Shown here: piece after piece, positions 1-8,240 of the stretch
How positions within the stretch are numbered: the first letter of the stretch is position 1
Layout of the letters: the number at the start of each line of letters is the position of its first letter
Assembly: GCF_049723235.1 (NCBI RefSeq)
Contig: NZ_JBNARB010000001.1
Span: 168,848-232,847, forward strand
Length of the DNA: 64,000 bases
Source: Thermovenabulum sp049723235
Lineage (GTDB): Bacteria; Bacillota; Thermosediminibacteria; Thermosediminibacterales; Thermosediminibacteraceae
Direction: 5' to 3'
Notes under the pieces: model-generated
What the model saw: the letters and a program-made list of their open reading frames with translations, nothing else
Database searches by the model: none
What the model was told of the DNA's origin: nothing
Position numbers and translations under genes: made by a program

Positions 1-303
1 TTCATACTTGAAAGAATAACAGGACCTGGACTTTGCTTTATAGAATTAGATGGAGAAGCTGTGGATTACAACCTTGGACATAATGATGTTTTGAAAGTGG
101 ATACCGGACATGTAGCAATGTTTGAACCCTCTGTGGATTTTGATGTAGAAATGGTAAAAGGTTTTACAAATATTCTCTTTGGAGGAGAAGGTTTGTTTTT
201 ATCTACATTAAGAGGTCCTGGCAAAGTATGGCTTCAGACGATGCCCATAGAAAATCTTGCTTCAAGGATAATACCATATATTCCAGAAAGAAAAAGTGAT
301 TAA
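1..303 (+). CDS. AIM24-family protein, 3' part (gene begins before the window)
   Basis: The reading frame is open from base 1 to the TAA at 301-303, so only the last 100 residues are present. Seen: a beta-rich pattern with glycine-bounded repeats (ITGPGLCFIELDGEA, then DVLKVDTGHVAMFEPSVDF, then GGEGLFLSTLRGPGKVWLQ) ending in a short IPYIPERKSD tail. This is the pattern of the AIM24/TIGR00266 family, trimeric beta-barrel proteins of unknown biochemical role that are widespread in Firmicutes. The family call is good; no function can be inferred. No terminator is evident before the next gene. Confidence 0.8.
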   Translation, partial: FILERITGPGLCFIELDGEAVDYNLGHNDVLKVDTGHVAMFEPSVDFDVEMVKGFTNILFGGEGLFLSTLRGPGKVWLQTMPIENLASRIIPYIPERKSD

Positions 304-375
304 ATCACTTCATAATAAATATATCAATAAATACAAATAGCTGCGAGTTAGTTTTTAAAAAAATGGGGGGTCAAC

Positions 376-1554
376 ATGAATAAAAAATTTATGACCAAAC
401 TTACTCATAAAGGAGAAAAGGTGCCTCCTTCAATTTCCTATCCTAAGGTTCCTCCAATTTATTTGAGTTCTGTTTTTTGTTTTGACAGTGCGGAGGAACT
501 GGATTTGGTGTACGAAAAGGCTGAATCGGGTTATGTTTATTCGCGTATCAGCAACCCAACCCACCATTGCACGGAAGAAATCCTTGCTGCGCTGGATGAA
601 GGGGATGATGCCATCGTTTATTCCTCGGGCATGGCTGCTATAACCATGTCCATATTAGCCTTTGTGAAAGCAGGCGATCATATTATTTCAAGCAATGTTT
701 TATATGGAGGAACGTGGGAATTTTTAAATAGCGAATTGAAAAAATTTAATATTGAGGTAAGCTTTGTAGATCTTAATAAGGAAGATATAGAAAAATATTT
801 TAAACCCAATACGAAAGTAGTTTATGTGGAAACTATTTCTAACCCCCTTATGGAAGTAATAGATATAAGAAAAATAGCAGAAGCAGCTCATAGTAATAAT
901 GCTGTACTTATAGTAGACAATACTTTTGCCACTCCTGTAATTTGCCAGCCATTAAAACTTGGGGCTGATGTAGTGGTTTACAGTGTCACAAAATATATGG
1001 CCGGTCATAGCGACATTTTAGGAGGAGCTGTAGTGGCAGATAAAGAAAAAATAGAAAAAATAAGCCGTATTGGGCAAATTTACGGACCTACTATGAGCCC
1101 CTTTGACAGCTGGCTTTTGATGAGGAGCTTGAGAACCTTAGAGTTAAGAGTAGTAAGGCATAGTGAAAATGCTCTAAAATTAGCAGAGTATTTGAAAAAC
1201 CATCAAAAGGTAAAAAAGGTTTATTACCCCGGACTTATATCCTCACCTTATAAAGAAACAGCGGATGTAATATTTAACAATGGATTATATGGTGGAATGT
1301 TAAGCATAGATCTTTATGGTGGAGAAAAGGCCGCATGTGATCTGATAAGAAATATGAAAAGTATTAAGTTGGTTCCTAGCCTCGCAGGTGTATCTACAAC
1401 CCTTTCTTACCCCGCAAAAACATCCCATAGATCTATGAGCAGGGAAGAGCGAGAAAAAGCGGGGATTTCCGATGGACTTTTACGGGTTTCTGTAGGTCTG
1501 GAGGATATTGAGGATATTATAACGGAGTTTGACGCGGCATTACATACAACGTGA
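376..1554 (+). CDS. Methionine gamma-lyase-like trans-sulfuration PLP enzyme
   Basis: 392-residue Cys/Met-metabolism PLP enzyme, the usual length for methionine gamma-lyase, cystathionine gamma-lyase and homocysteine-forming lyases. Seen: the PLP-phosphate motif YSSGMAAI, the DNTFATP segment that stacks on and binds the cofactor, and the Schiff-base lysine in SVTKYMAGH (about residue 206). A strong G-rich ribosome binding site (366-370) precedes the ATG. The enzyme probably eliminates gamma- or beta-substituents from sulfur amino acids, giving a 2-oxo acid, ammonia and a thiol. Sequence alone does not separate gamma-lyase from beta-lyase or synthase. A second paralogue lies at 29536-30720, which fits an amino-acid-fermenting lifestyle. 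It stands alone before the fluoride-riboswitch operon. Confidence 0.8.
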   Translation: MNKKFMTKLTHKGEKVPPSISYPKVPPIYLSSVFCFDSAEELDLVYEKAESGYVYSRISNPTHHCTEEILAALDEGDDAIVYSSGMAAITMSILAFVKAGDHIISSNVLYGGTWEFLNSELKKFNIEVSFVDLNKEDIEKYFKPNTKVVYVETISNPLMEVIDIRKIAEAAHSNNAVLIVDNTFATPVICQPLKLGADVVVYSVTKYMAGHSDILGGAVVADKEKIEKISRIGQIYGPTMSPFDSWLLMRSLRTLELRVVRHSENALKLAEYLKNHQKVKKVYYPGLISSPYKETADVIFNNGLYGGMLSIDLYGGEKAACDLIRNMKSIKLVPSLAGVSTTLSYPAKTSHRSMSREEREKAGISDGLLRVSVGLEDIEDIITEFDAALHTT

Positions 1555-1567
1555 TAAATTCTTACAG

Positions 1568-1596
1568 TTGAAATAATTAATAAAAAAATATATAAT
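1568..1596 (+). promoter_or_regulatory. Sigma-A-type promoter of the fluoride-riboswitch operon
   Basis: TTGAAA (1568-1573) and TATAAT (1591-1596) are separated by exactly 17 bases. The predicted start near 1603 puts the riboswitch aptamer about 25 nt into the leader. Confidence 0.65.
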
Positions 1597-1628
1597 ATAA
1601 GTTGCATAATTTCCATAAAAATAAAATC

Positions 1629-1679
1629 CAAGGTGATGGAGCTCACCGAAAACCGCCTTTTAGGCTAATAGCTCCTACG
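1629..1679 (+). promoter_or_regulatory. Fluoride riboswitch (crcB motif) aptamer
   Basis: Seen: GGTGATGG followed by its pairing partner CACC (1632-1647), then AACCGCC, then GGCTAAT and CTCCTAC. These are the conserved segments, in order, of the crcB/fluoride aptamer, including the bases used for its pseudoknots. The distal CTCCTAC strand is also the 5' arm of the terminator that follows, the usual on-switch design in which fluoride binding stops the terminator forming. The first gene after it is a dynamin-like GTPase, not a fluoride exporter. Confidence 0.9.
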
Positions 1680-1714
1680 ATATCGAAAGATATTGTAGGA
1701 GCTATAATTTTTCT
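1670..1714 (+). terminator. Riboswitch-controlled rho-independent terminator
   Basis: AGCTCCTAC+GATATC, a GAAA tetraloop, and GATATT+GTAGGAGCT form a 15-bp stem (1670-1703) followed by a T-rich run. The CTCCTAC arm is shared with the fluoride aptamer. It sits just ahead of the GTPase ribosome binding site. Confidence 0.85.
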
Positions 1715-1728
1715 AAGGGGTGAAAAAT

Positions 1729-3498
1729 ATGGTTATAGAAGTTGATTTAGCAAAGGAAATGTTGATCGAATACCTTATGGAAATAAAACAGATTATCGGG
1801 GACGGAGAAAATTCTTCATTAGAAATAGTAGATTATGAATTGGACAAACTTTTAAAAAATGAATTCAATTTGGCGGTTTTAGGTCAGTTTAAACGGGGTA
1901 AATCTACTTTTATTAATGCTTTATTGGGAGAAAAATTAGTTCCCACAGCAGTAGTGCCCCTTACTTCAATAGTTACTATTATTAAATACGGCTCAAAAGT
2001 AAAAACGACAGTATATTTTTTGGACGACTCAGAAAAAGAAATAGCTATTGATGAGCTGGAATATTACGCTACTGAAAGGGGCAATCCGGGGAATGAGAAA
2101 AAAGTAAAGGAAATTATTATAGAGCATCCATCCGAATTCCTTAAAAAAGGTATTTCCCTTATTGATACACCCGGGATCGGATCCGTCTACCAGCATAATA
2201 CCGATGTTATCTATGAGTTTTTACCCAAATTAGACGCAGCTATATTCCTTTTTACTATAGACTCTCCCGTTGCGAAGAACGAATATGAATTTTTAAAAGA
2301 CGTCCGGGATCATGCAGTTAAAATATTTTTTGTGCTTAACAAGATAGACTATGCTGAAGAAAAAGATGTGGAGGAAGCACTTAATTTTGCTGCCGAAGTC
2401 TTAAAAGAAAAATTAGGTGATGAGAAAATAAAGATTTTTCCAATTTCGGCCAGGATGGCATTAGAGGCTAAAGAAACTGGTGATGAAGAAAAATTAAAGT
2501 TCAGTGGAATGCCAGAATTGATTCGCGAATTGGAAAAATTTATAAATGAGGAAAAGGGAAGTGCCCTTCTGTTATCAAGTTGTAACACAATTCTTCGTTA
2601 TTTATCCAAAATAAAGTTTGATATAAACCTGAAGATGGAAGCTGCTAAGACACCGGTAGAGGAACTGGGAAAAAATATTAATGTACTCAAGAAAAAAATG
2701 GAAGAAATTGAGAAGGATAAAAAGGACATGCTTTTCATCTTTGAAGGGGAGAGTAAAGAACTTCTTGCCCGTTTTAATGCCGAGTATGAAAAATTTAAAA
2801 ATTCCCAATACCCGAGTTTGGAAAAGGCTTTAGAGGTTTACTTTACAAACAGCAATGCTTTACCCTTGAAAGAGCTTATAGAAAAGAGTAGAGAATATAT
2901 AACCGAAAAAACCCTTGAGGTAATAGATTCATGGAAGGAAGGGGAACTCAAGCACTTAGCAGGCGCATCGGGAAATATTACGAAAAGGCTTGCTCAAAAA
3001 GTGGAGAAAATAATTGTCGAACTGCAGGAATTGACCTCCAGTATGTTTCATATCCAGTATGAAAGCTTCGCTTTGATAGAGGGTTTTAAAGAAGCAGGAT
3101 ATTTTTACTATAACATGGAACCGGAAAAGACCTTTTTATTACCAACTCCCCTATCAATTGCTCCGTTTCTTCCGGGTTTTATTGCCCGCAGGATAGCCCT
3201 GAACAATTTGAAGGAGTGGTTAAAACAGCAATTTGACAGGCAATGCGGGAGGGTAAGGTACGATATTGCTCAAAGGATGGAAAAAACTTTTAAGGAGTAT
3301 TATAATTATCTGGAAGAAAAGATTACAGAAACCGCTGAGGGCATTATGGATTCTGTTGAAAAAGCCCTTGAACTTAAAAAGAGCGGTGAGCAAAATGTAA
3401 AAAGCTTAGTTGAAGAATTAGAAAAAGTTTTAAAGAGGGTAAGTGAAATAGAAAATGGTATAAGAAAAATAAAAAAACAAATAGAAGGGGCTGTATAA
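1729..3498 (+). CDS. Dynamin-like (bacterial DLP) GTPase
   Basis: 589 residues from the ATG at 1729; the in-frame GTG at 1720 overlaps the AAGGGG ribosome binding site, so the later ATG is preferred. Seen: G1 GQFKRGKSTFINALLG (about residue 51), a candidate G2 threonine in PLTSIVT, G3 DTPGIGS (about 145) and G4 NKID (about 204). A long charged helical region follows, with one hydrophobic patch (FLLPTPLSIAPFLPGFIARR, about residue 465) that could be a membrane paddle, and the C-terminus is coiled-coil. This is the layout of bacterial dynamin-like proteins, which bind and remodel membranes. It is the first gene behind the fluoride riboswitch, and MoxR follows after one base. The link to fluoride is inferred from position only. 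Confidence 0.85.
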   Translation: MVIEVDLAKEMLIEYLMEIKQIIGDGENSSLEIVDYELDKLLKNEFNLAVLGQFKRGKSTFINALLGEKLVPTAVVPLTSIVTIIKYGSKVKTTVYFLDDSEKEIAIDELEYYATERGNPGNEKKVKEIIIEHPSEFLKKGISLIDTPGIGSVYQHNTDVIYEFLPKLDAAIFLFTIDSPVAKNEYEFLKDVRDHAVKIFFVLNKIDYAEEKDVEEALNFAAEVLKEKLGDEKIKIFPISARMALEAKETGDEEKLKFSGMPELIRELEKFINEEKGSALLLSSCNTILRYLSKIKFDINLKMEAAKTPVEELGKNINVLKKKMEEIEKDKKDMLFIFEGESKELLARFNAEYEKFKNSQYPSLEKALEVYFTNSNALPLKELIEKSREYITEKTLEVIDSWKEGELKHLAGASGNITKRLAQKVEKIIVELQELTSSMFHIQYESFALIEGFKEAGYFYYNMEPEKTFLLPTPLSIAPFLPGFIARRIALNNLKEWLKQQFDRQCGRVRYDIAQRMEKTFKEYYNYLEEKITETAEGIMDSVEKALELKKSGEQNVKSLVEELEKVLKRVSEIENGIRKIKKQIEGAV

Positions 3499-3499
3499 A

Positions 3500-4441
3500 T
3501 TGGAAGCGGGTTTTGAAGAAAAAATCAAAGATATATTAAATAATATCGGAAAAGCTATAGTTGGGAAAACTCATGTGGTAGAACTTATATTAACCGCACT
3601 TTTGGCGGACGGGCATGTGCTCTTAGAGGATGTGCCCGGGGTTGGAAAGACTTTAATGGCTAAGGCAATTGCCCGGTCCTTGGATTTGGAATTCAAGAGA
3701 ATCCAGTTCACTCCTGACATGCTGCCTCAGGATGTGTTGGGCATTAATATTTACAATCAAAAAACAGGGGATTTTGTATTTAATGCGGGACCGATTATGA
3801 CCAATATTCTTTTGGCTGATGAAATAAACCGGGCAACGCCAAGGACTCAATCAAGCCTTCTGGAAGCTATGGAAGAAAGGCAATTTACAGTTGACGGAGT
3901 AACAAGAAGGTTGAAAGCCCCCTTTTTGGTGATTGCTACTCAAAACCCCGTTGAAATGGAAGGAACTTTTCCCCTACCCGAAGCTCAATTAGATAGGTTT
4001 TTAATGAAAATTGACATGGGTTATCCTCAACTGGAAGAAGAAAGATTAATACTGCACCGCTTTGGAAAGGGAAATCCCTTAGAGGAAATAAAACCCGTTT
4101 TAACTGGGATGGAACTACTCGAAATGCGGGAAAGACTGAAAAAAGTCAATTTTGATGAAAGTTTGGAGAACTACATGCTTACAATCATTAGAGAAACCCG
4201 AAAACACCCTGCAGTTAAACTGGGAGCAAGCCCCCGGGCTTCTCTGCTTTTTTATAGATGTGTTAAGGCTTTTGCAGCTATTAAGGGCCGGGATTACGTT
4301 ATACCGGATGACATTAAATATCTGGCAAAACCCGTTTTGAACCATAGATTAATATTAAACTATGAAAGTGTAATAAAAAACTATAAACCTGAAGATGTTT
4401 TGGACGACATTATAAAGAATACACCGGTTCCCGTAGAATGA
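3500..4441 (+). CDS. MoxR-family AAA+ ATPase
   Basis: 313 residues, TTG start at 3500 with AGAAGGGG upstream; it begins one base after the GTPase stop, so the two are translationally coupled. Seen: Walker A DVPGVGKTLMAKA, Walker B LLADEINRA, the MoxR signature RTQSSLLEAMEERQFTVDG, sensor-1 IATQNPVEMEGTFPLPEAQ and the arginine-finger region LDRF. MoxR proteins act with DUF58/VWA partners as chaperone-like modules for envelope or metal-protein assembly. Here the partner DUF58 gene follows directly. The substrate is unknown. Confidence 0.92.
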   Translation: MEAGFEEKIKDILNNIGKAIVGKTHVVELILTALLADGHVLLEDVPGVGKTLMAKAIARSLDLEFKRIQFTPDMLPQDVLGINIYNQKTGDFVFNAGPIMTNILLADEINRATPRTQSSLLEAMEERQFTVDGVTRRLKAPFLVIATQNPVEMEGTFPLPEAQLDRFLMKIDMGYPQLEEERLILHRFGKGNPLEEIKPVLTGMELLEMRERLKKVNFDESLENYMLTIIRETRKHPAVKLGASPRASLLFYRCVKAFAAIKGRDYVIPDDIKYLAKPVLNHRLILNYESVIKNYKPEDVLDDIIKNTPVPVE

Positions 4442-4463
4442 ATTATTTTAAGAAGGGAATGTT

Positions 4464-5633
4464 ATGGAAGCTTTATTTTTTATAGGGGCGGTAATTTTTA
4501 TAGTTACAATATCTTATGTGTGGAGTAAGTTGAGTGTGAAAGGGCTGGAATTAAACCATGGTTTTGAAAGAGATAGAATATTTTTAGGAGAAACTATAAA
4601 TTATGTACAGGAATTGACCAATAAGAAGCTGTTACCATTGCCCTGGATAAAAGTCGAAACTGAGGTGCCCAAGGCGATGGATTTTATTAAAGGAACCCTT
4701 GTGGCTCATAATAAGCCGGGTAAGAAAATTTTAAGTGGGGTTTATTCCCTTTTATGGTATCAGAAAATTAGGAGAAGATATCCCGTTTCCCCACAAAATC
4801 GCGGGATTTTTTTCTTTGGTCCCGTAACTTTGAATACCGGAGATTTACTTGGTATTTACCAAAATGAGATGAAAATTTACAACAATGCCAGGTTGATAGT
4901 TTACCCCCGAATAGTAGATGTATTTGTCACCGAAGGCACTCCCGATATTTCCCTTTCAGGAGCAGGCGGCAAAAAAAAGATCTTTCCGGATCCTTTTTTA
5001 TTCGGCGGCAAAAGGAATTATTTTCCCGGAGATTCCTTAAAAGATATTGATTGGAAATCCTCAGCAAAATTTGACAGGCTTTTGGTGAAGGTATATGATT
5101 CAAGTTACAAAAAAAGGATTTGTTTTATACTTGATGTAAATACATTTGAAAATGCGTGGGAGGGAATTAATCCCAAGCTGTCGGAATTTCTTATAGTTCT
5201 TACTGCTTCGATTGCAAAGAAAGCCATTGATTCAGGATATGAAGTGATGCTTGCCAGCAACGGAAGAATTATATCCGGTGATAATGATACCGATATATTT
5301 ACTTTAATACCTTATGGCACGGGTGCAATACATTTAAAGGTAATTTTAGATGCTCTGGCACGCCTTGATTATTACAGTATTTATAAGATAGACGAGGTAT
5401 TTGACAGGGTTTTCCATACATTAAAAAAGGGGAGCAGAGTGGTTTTTATAACGGCAAACTGGGGTAAGAGTGGGAAAAAAATAGTGGAATTCCTGGAAAA
5501 AATGAGTTTTGATGTAGAACTGATTCTGGCGGGGAAAAGGAATAAGGATTATAAAGGACCTAAGGGAGTTAAGACTTATCACGCTTTTGGGGAGGAAAAA
5601 TGGCGTGAAATTTCTTTTATCGAACTGGTTTAA
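4464..5633 (+). CDS. DUF58 (VWA-like) protein, MoxR partner
   Basis: 389 residues. Seen: one N-terminal membrane segment (about residues 3-20), a beta-rich N-half, then the DUF58 hallmark YFPGDSLKDIDWKSSAK (about residue 190). A VWA-like C-half follows, with the ICFILDVNTF strand in the MIDAS position; the canonical DxSxS is reduced to DVNTF, so metal binding is uncertain. It lies between moxR and the DUF4129 gene and is the typical partner encoded next to MoxR ATPases. The role is probably in the cell envelope, but no substrate can be named. Confidence 0.85.
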   Translation: MEALFFIGAVIFIVTISYVWSKLSVKGLELNHGFERDRIFLGETINYVQELTNKKLLPLPWIKVETEVPKAMDFIKGTLVAHNKPGKKILSGVYSLLWYQKIRRRYPVSPQNRGIFFFGPVTLNTGDLLGIYQNEMKIYNNARLIVYPRIVDVFVTEGTPDISLSGAGGKKKIFPDPFLFGGKRNYFPGDSLKDIDWKSSAKFDRLLVKVYDSSYKKRICFILDVNTFENAWEGINPKLSEFLIVLTASIAKKAIDSGYEVMLASNGRIISGDNDTDIFTLIPYGTGAIHLKVILDALARLDYYSIYKIDEVFDRVFHTLKKGSRVVFITANWGKSGKKIVEFLEKMSFDVELILAGKRNKDYKGPKGVKTYHAFGEEKWREISFIELV

Positions 5634-6906
5634 AGGGATAAAAGTATTACTTTTACTGCTAATTCATTATATATTTTTGCTCATTATTAATTTTAGTTTT
5701 GGAAAAATTTTTTTAAAAGAACTTTTTTCGGCTTATGAAATATTATTCTGGTTTACAGCGGGGATTTTATCTAAGTTTTTTTATTACAGGTTGAAAAACT
5801 TCAAAATACTTTTGTTGCTTTCAGTATTAATGTTGATGTTTTTAAAATACCACAATGTTTTTTATTATTTAAGCTTTGCATTTTTATGCTTTATTTTTGG
5901 ACTTTGGCCGGATAGCAGGGAGCTCGAGCATTATGAACTGATGCAAAAACTTAAAAAGTTCACACTTATTATTGTTATTTGTCTTCTTTTTTATAAAAAT
6001 GATGGAAAAACCGGCGAAATGCTTTTTTTAACCTTCGGTTTCATAATAGTTTCCCTTATAGCTCTTTCTTTATACCAATTAGAGTCTTTCTCCTTGCAAA
6101 TTTCTAAGGGAAGATGGATATTTACTACTTTAATTTTTTCTTCAATAATTGGAATTATTATTGTTGTGTTAGTGGAACTAATAAAGCCTTATGAATTTTT
6201 AGTATTTACTGATTTTATTAAGGCAACATATTTTTTGTTTGTAGAACTTATGTTTAAGATCTTAGAACCTTTATTCAAGCCTTTGGATAAAGTTCTATCA
6301 TTTTTATTGTACTTTATTTCAAGATACGCAAAAATAAAAAGACAGGAAATTTTACCCGGGGAACAAGGCGTAAATATTATGCCTGGCAGTCATGAAGAAT
6401 ACGTGGTGCCTGCTACAGTTGAAATTGTTTTTAAAGTTTTCGGCTTAATTTTCCTTTTGATGGTATTTAGTGGAATAATATATTTAGCTTTGAAAAAGTA
6501 TATTGGATCTTTTACTGAAAAGAATGATTTTGTTGATGAGAAAGAATCGGTATACGACCCCACATTATTTAAAAACAGCATAAACGAGCTTTCTTGTAAA
6601 ATAAAAAAAATAATAAGATCCCGTATTAAACCTTTGAAATACGGAGATTTCCCTGCGGCTAAGGTCAGAAAGATGTATGCTCAACTTCTACGGGTAGCGG
6701 AAAAAAAGGGGTATTTCAGAAAAACCTACGAAACACCCCTTGAATTCACACCTCAACTTAAAAAAGCCTTTGAAGATGATAAGAACATAATAGAATATAT
6801 AACAAATCTTTACCAGAAAGCGAGGTATTTTCCTGAATCGGTTTTGGATATCGAGGTGGAAGAAATGAAAAAAATAACTAAAACTTTAATGCAGAGTAAA
6901 ATTTGA
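5605..6906 (+). CDS. Multi-pass membrane protein with C-terminal DUF4129
   Basis: 433 residues from GTG 5605, chosen because GGGGAGG (5589-5595) sits 9 bases before it; it overlaps the DUF58 gene by 29 bases. Seen: five or six N-terminal hydrophobic segments, another membrane helix around residue 285, and a C-terminal cytoplasmic region (YAQLLRVAEKKGY...TPLEFTPQLKKAF) of the DUF4129 type. Proteins in this third position of MoxR-DUF58 clusters usually carry an extracytoplasmic transglutaminase core (Cys-His-Asp). I see no such domain between the membrane segments here, so this is a shortened, non-enzymatic version. Confidence 0.7.
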   Translation: MKFLLSNWFKGIKVLLLLLIHYIFLLIINFSFGKIFLKELFSAYEILFWFTAGILSKFFYYRLKNFKILLLLSVLMLMFLKYHNVFYYLSFAFLCFIFGLWPDSRELEHYELMQKLKKFTLIIVICLLFYKNDGKTGEMLFLTFGFIIVSLIALSLYQLESFSLQISKGRWIFTTLIFSSIIGIIIVVLVELIKPYEFLVFTDFIKATYFLFVELMFKILEPLFKPLDKVLSFLLYFISRYAKIKRQEILPGEQGVNIMPGSHEEYVVPATVEIVFKVFGLIFLLMVFSGIIYLALKKYIGSFTEKNDFVDEKESVYDPTLFKNSINELSCKIKKIIRSRIKPLKYGDFPAAKVRKMYAQLLRVAEKKGYFRKTYETPLEFTPQLKKAFEDDKNIIEYITNLYQKARYFPESVLDIEVEEMKKITKTLMQSKI

Positions 6907-6912
6907 TTAGTT

Positions 6913-8031
6913 TTACTTTAATATTGGAATTCTGCTTCCTCCCCGTGCATCAACCGGGAGGATTTTTTCTACTACTCCTCTTCTGTGTCCTATAAGAAAA
7001 CTTGTCATGTTTGCAGAGGAACACGCATGGTTGGGTATAACTTCTATTTTATCGCCCACTTTTAAGTTTGTATTACCGCTGATTCTTATTTTTCCTACCT
7101 CCTCTGACAGGCTTTCAACGGTCAGTTCAGGATGTCCTTTTACTATGCCGTAACCTGCTGTTAAGGAAACCCCATGAGCACCCTTATCTAAACCAAAACA
7201 CTTGCTTCCCGCATCTATTATAAAAAGGTCTTCCTTAGGGTGAGATACTATTGTGGCAATTACGGTAAGGGCGCACCTTTCCTCGGGAACGGTTCCTAAG
7301 GCAATCTGAATTGCATCGTAAAATACGTAATTACCCGGTCGTAATACATTGATTTTGTCGTCTTTTGCGGCATAAAACGCCGTAGGGGTGCTTCCGGTGG
7401 CTATAATTTCTACGTTAAAACCTTCCTTTTCTAAAAGGTTAGAGGCCATACGCAAGGCGTTTGCTTCTTCCTCAGCGACCGCCTTAACTTCCACAGAATT
7501 TGTTTTAGCATATACATGTCCCGGATGGGTGGCAATTCCCTTGAATTTAAGGTGATGAAATTCTCTCAGCGTTTTTGCAAGTTCTGGAGCTTTTTCAGGA
7601 ATTACTCCAAAGCGGTGTAAGCCCGAGTCAATTATTATTAGATAATCTAAATAAAGCCCTTCCTCACTGCAAATTTTATCTACCTTTAATGCGGCCTCTT
7701 TGGTATCAAAACTAAGAATTATATGAGCATTCTTTGCAAGGGTTATTACTCTTTCTATATTTTCTTTTGATGCAACCGGATATGCCAGCATTATTTCTTT
7801 AAAACCGCACTCAACCAATTTTTCGGCTTCATCAATTGTACCAACCAAAAAGCCCTTTGCACCTAAGTCCGCCTGCATTTTTGCAATTTCAGTGCTTTTG
7901 TGGGTCTTTACCATAGGCCACAGTTGTTTTTTGTTTTCTCTACATAAATCAGCCATTTCTTTTAGATTATTTTCTAATTTATCTAAATCGACGAGGAAAG
8001 CAGGTGTTGGTAGATCAAAGATTTCGGTCAT
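6913..8031 (-). CDS. D-threonine aldolase / D-serine dehydratase-like PLP enzyme
   Basis: 372 residues, ATG with a GGGGAGGG ribosome binding site on the minus strand. Fold type III (alanine-racemase N-domain): DLPTPAFLVDLDKLENNL leads to the PLP lysine in PMVKTHK (K42). The C-terminal metal site appears as NHACSS. In this family a His-x-Cys pair binds zinc in eukaryotic D-serine dehydratase, whereas D-threonine aldolases are reported with His-x-Asp, so the dehydratase branch is somewhat favoured. The reaction would be D-threonine to glycine plus acetaldehyde, or D-serine to pyruvate plus ammonia. It converges on the DUF4129 gene with a 6-base gap and no visible terminator. Confidence 0.75.
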   Translation of the reverse strand: MTEIFDLPTPAFLVDLDKLENNLKEMADLCRENKKQLWPMVKTHKSTEIAKMQADLGAKGFLVGTIDEAEKLVECGFKEIMLAYPVASKENIERVITLAKNAHIILSFDTKEAALKVDKICSEEGLYLDYLIIIDSGLHRFGVIPEKAPELAKTLREFHHLKFKGIATHPGHVYAKTNSVEVKAVAEEEANALRMASNLLEKEGFNVEIIATGSTPTAFYAAKDDKINVLRPGNYVFYDAIQIALGTVPEERCALTVIATIVSHPKEDLFIIDAGSKCFGLDKGAHGVSLTAGYGIVKGHPELTVESLSEEVGKIRISGNTNLKVGDKIEVIPNHACSSANMTSFLIGHRRGVVEKILPVDARGGSRIPILK

Positions 8032-8240
8032 AAAAACCCTCCCCTAAAAATAAAAAAATTCAGTTTATATAAATAATTTTATCATAACCGTTTTATAACA
8101 TCCAATTTATGATAATTAAGAAAGAAGGATTTGTAAAAGTGATTTTATAGATAGAGTATTTTAAGAAAAATAATATTATCACCAATAGTTTGATTATATA
8201 TAATATTAATGATAAATATGAAAATTCAGGAGGGAAAATA

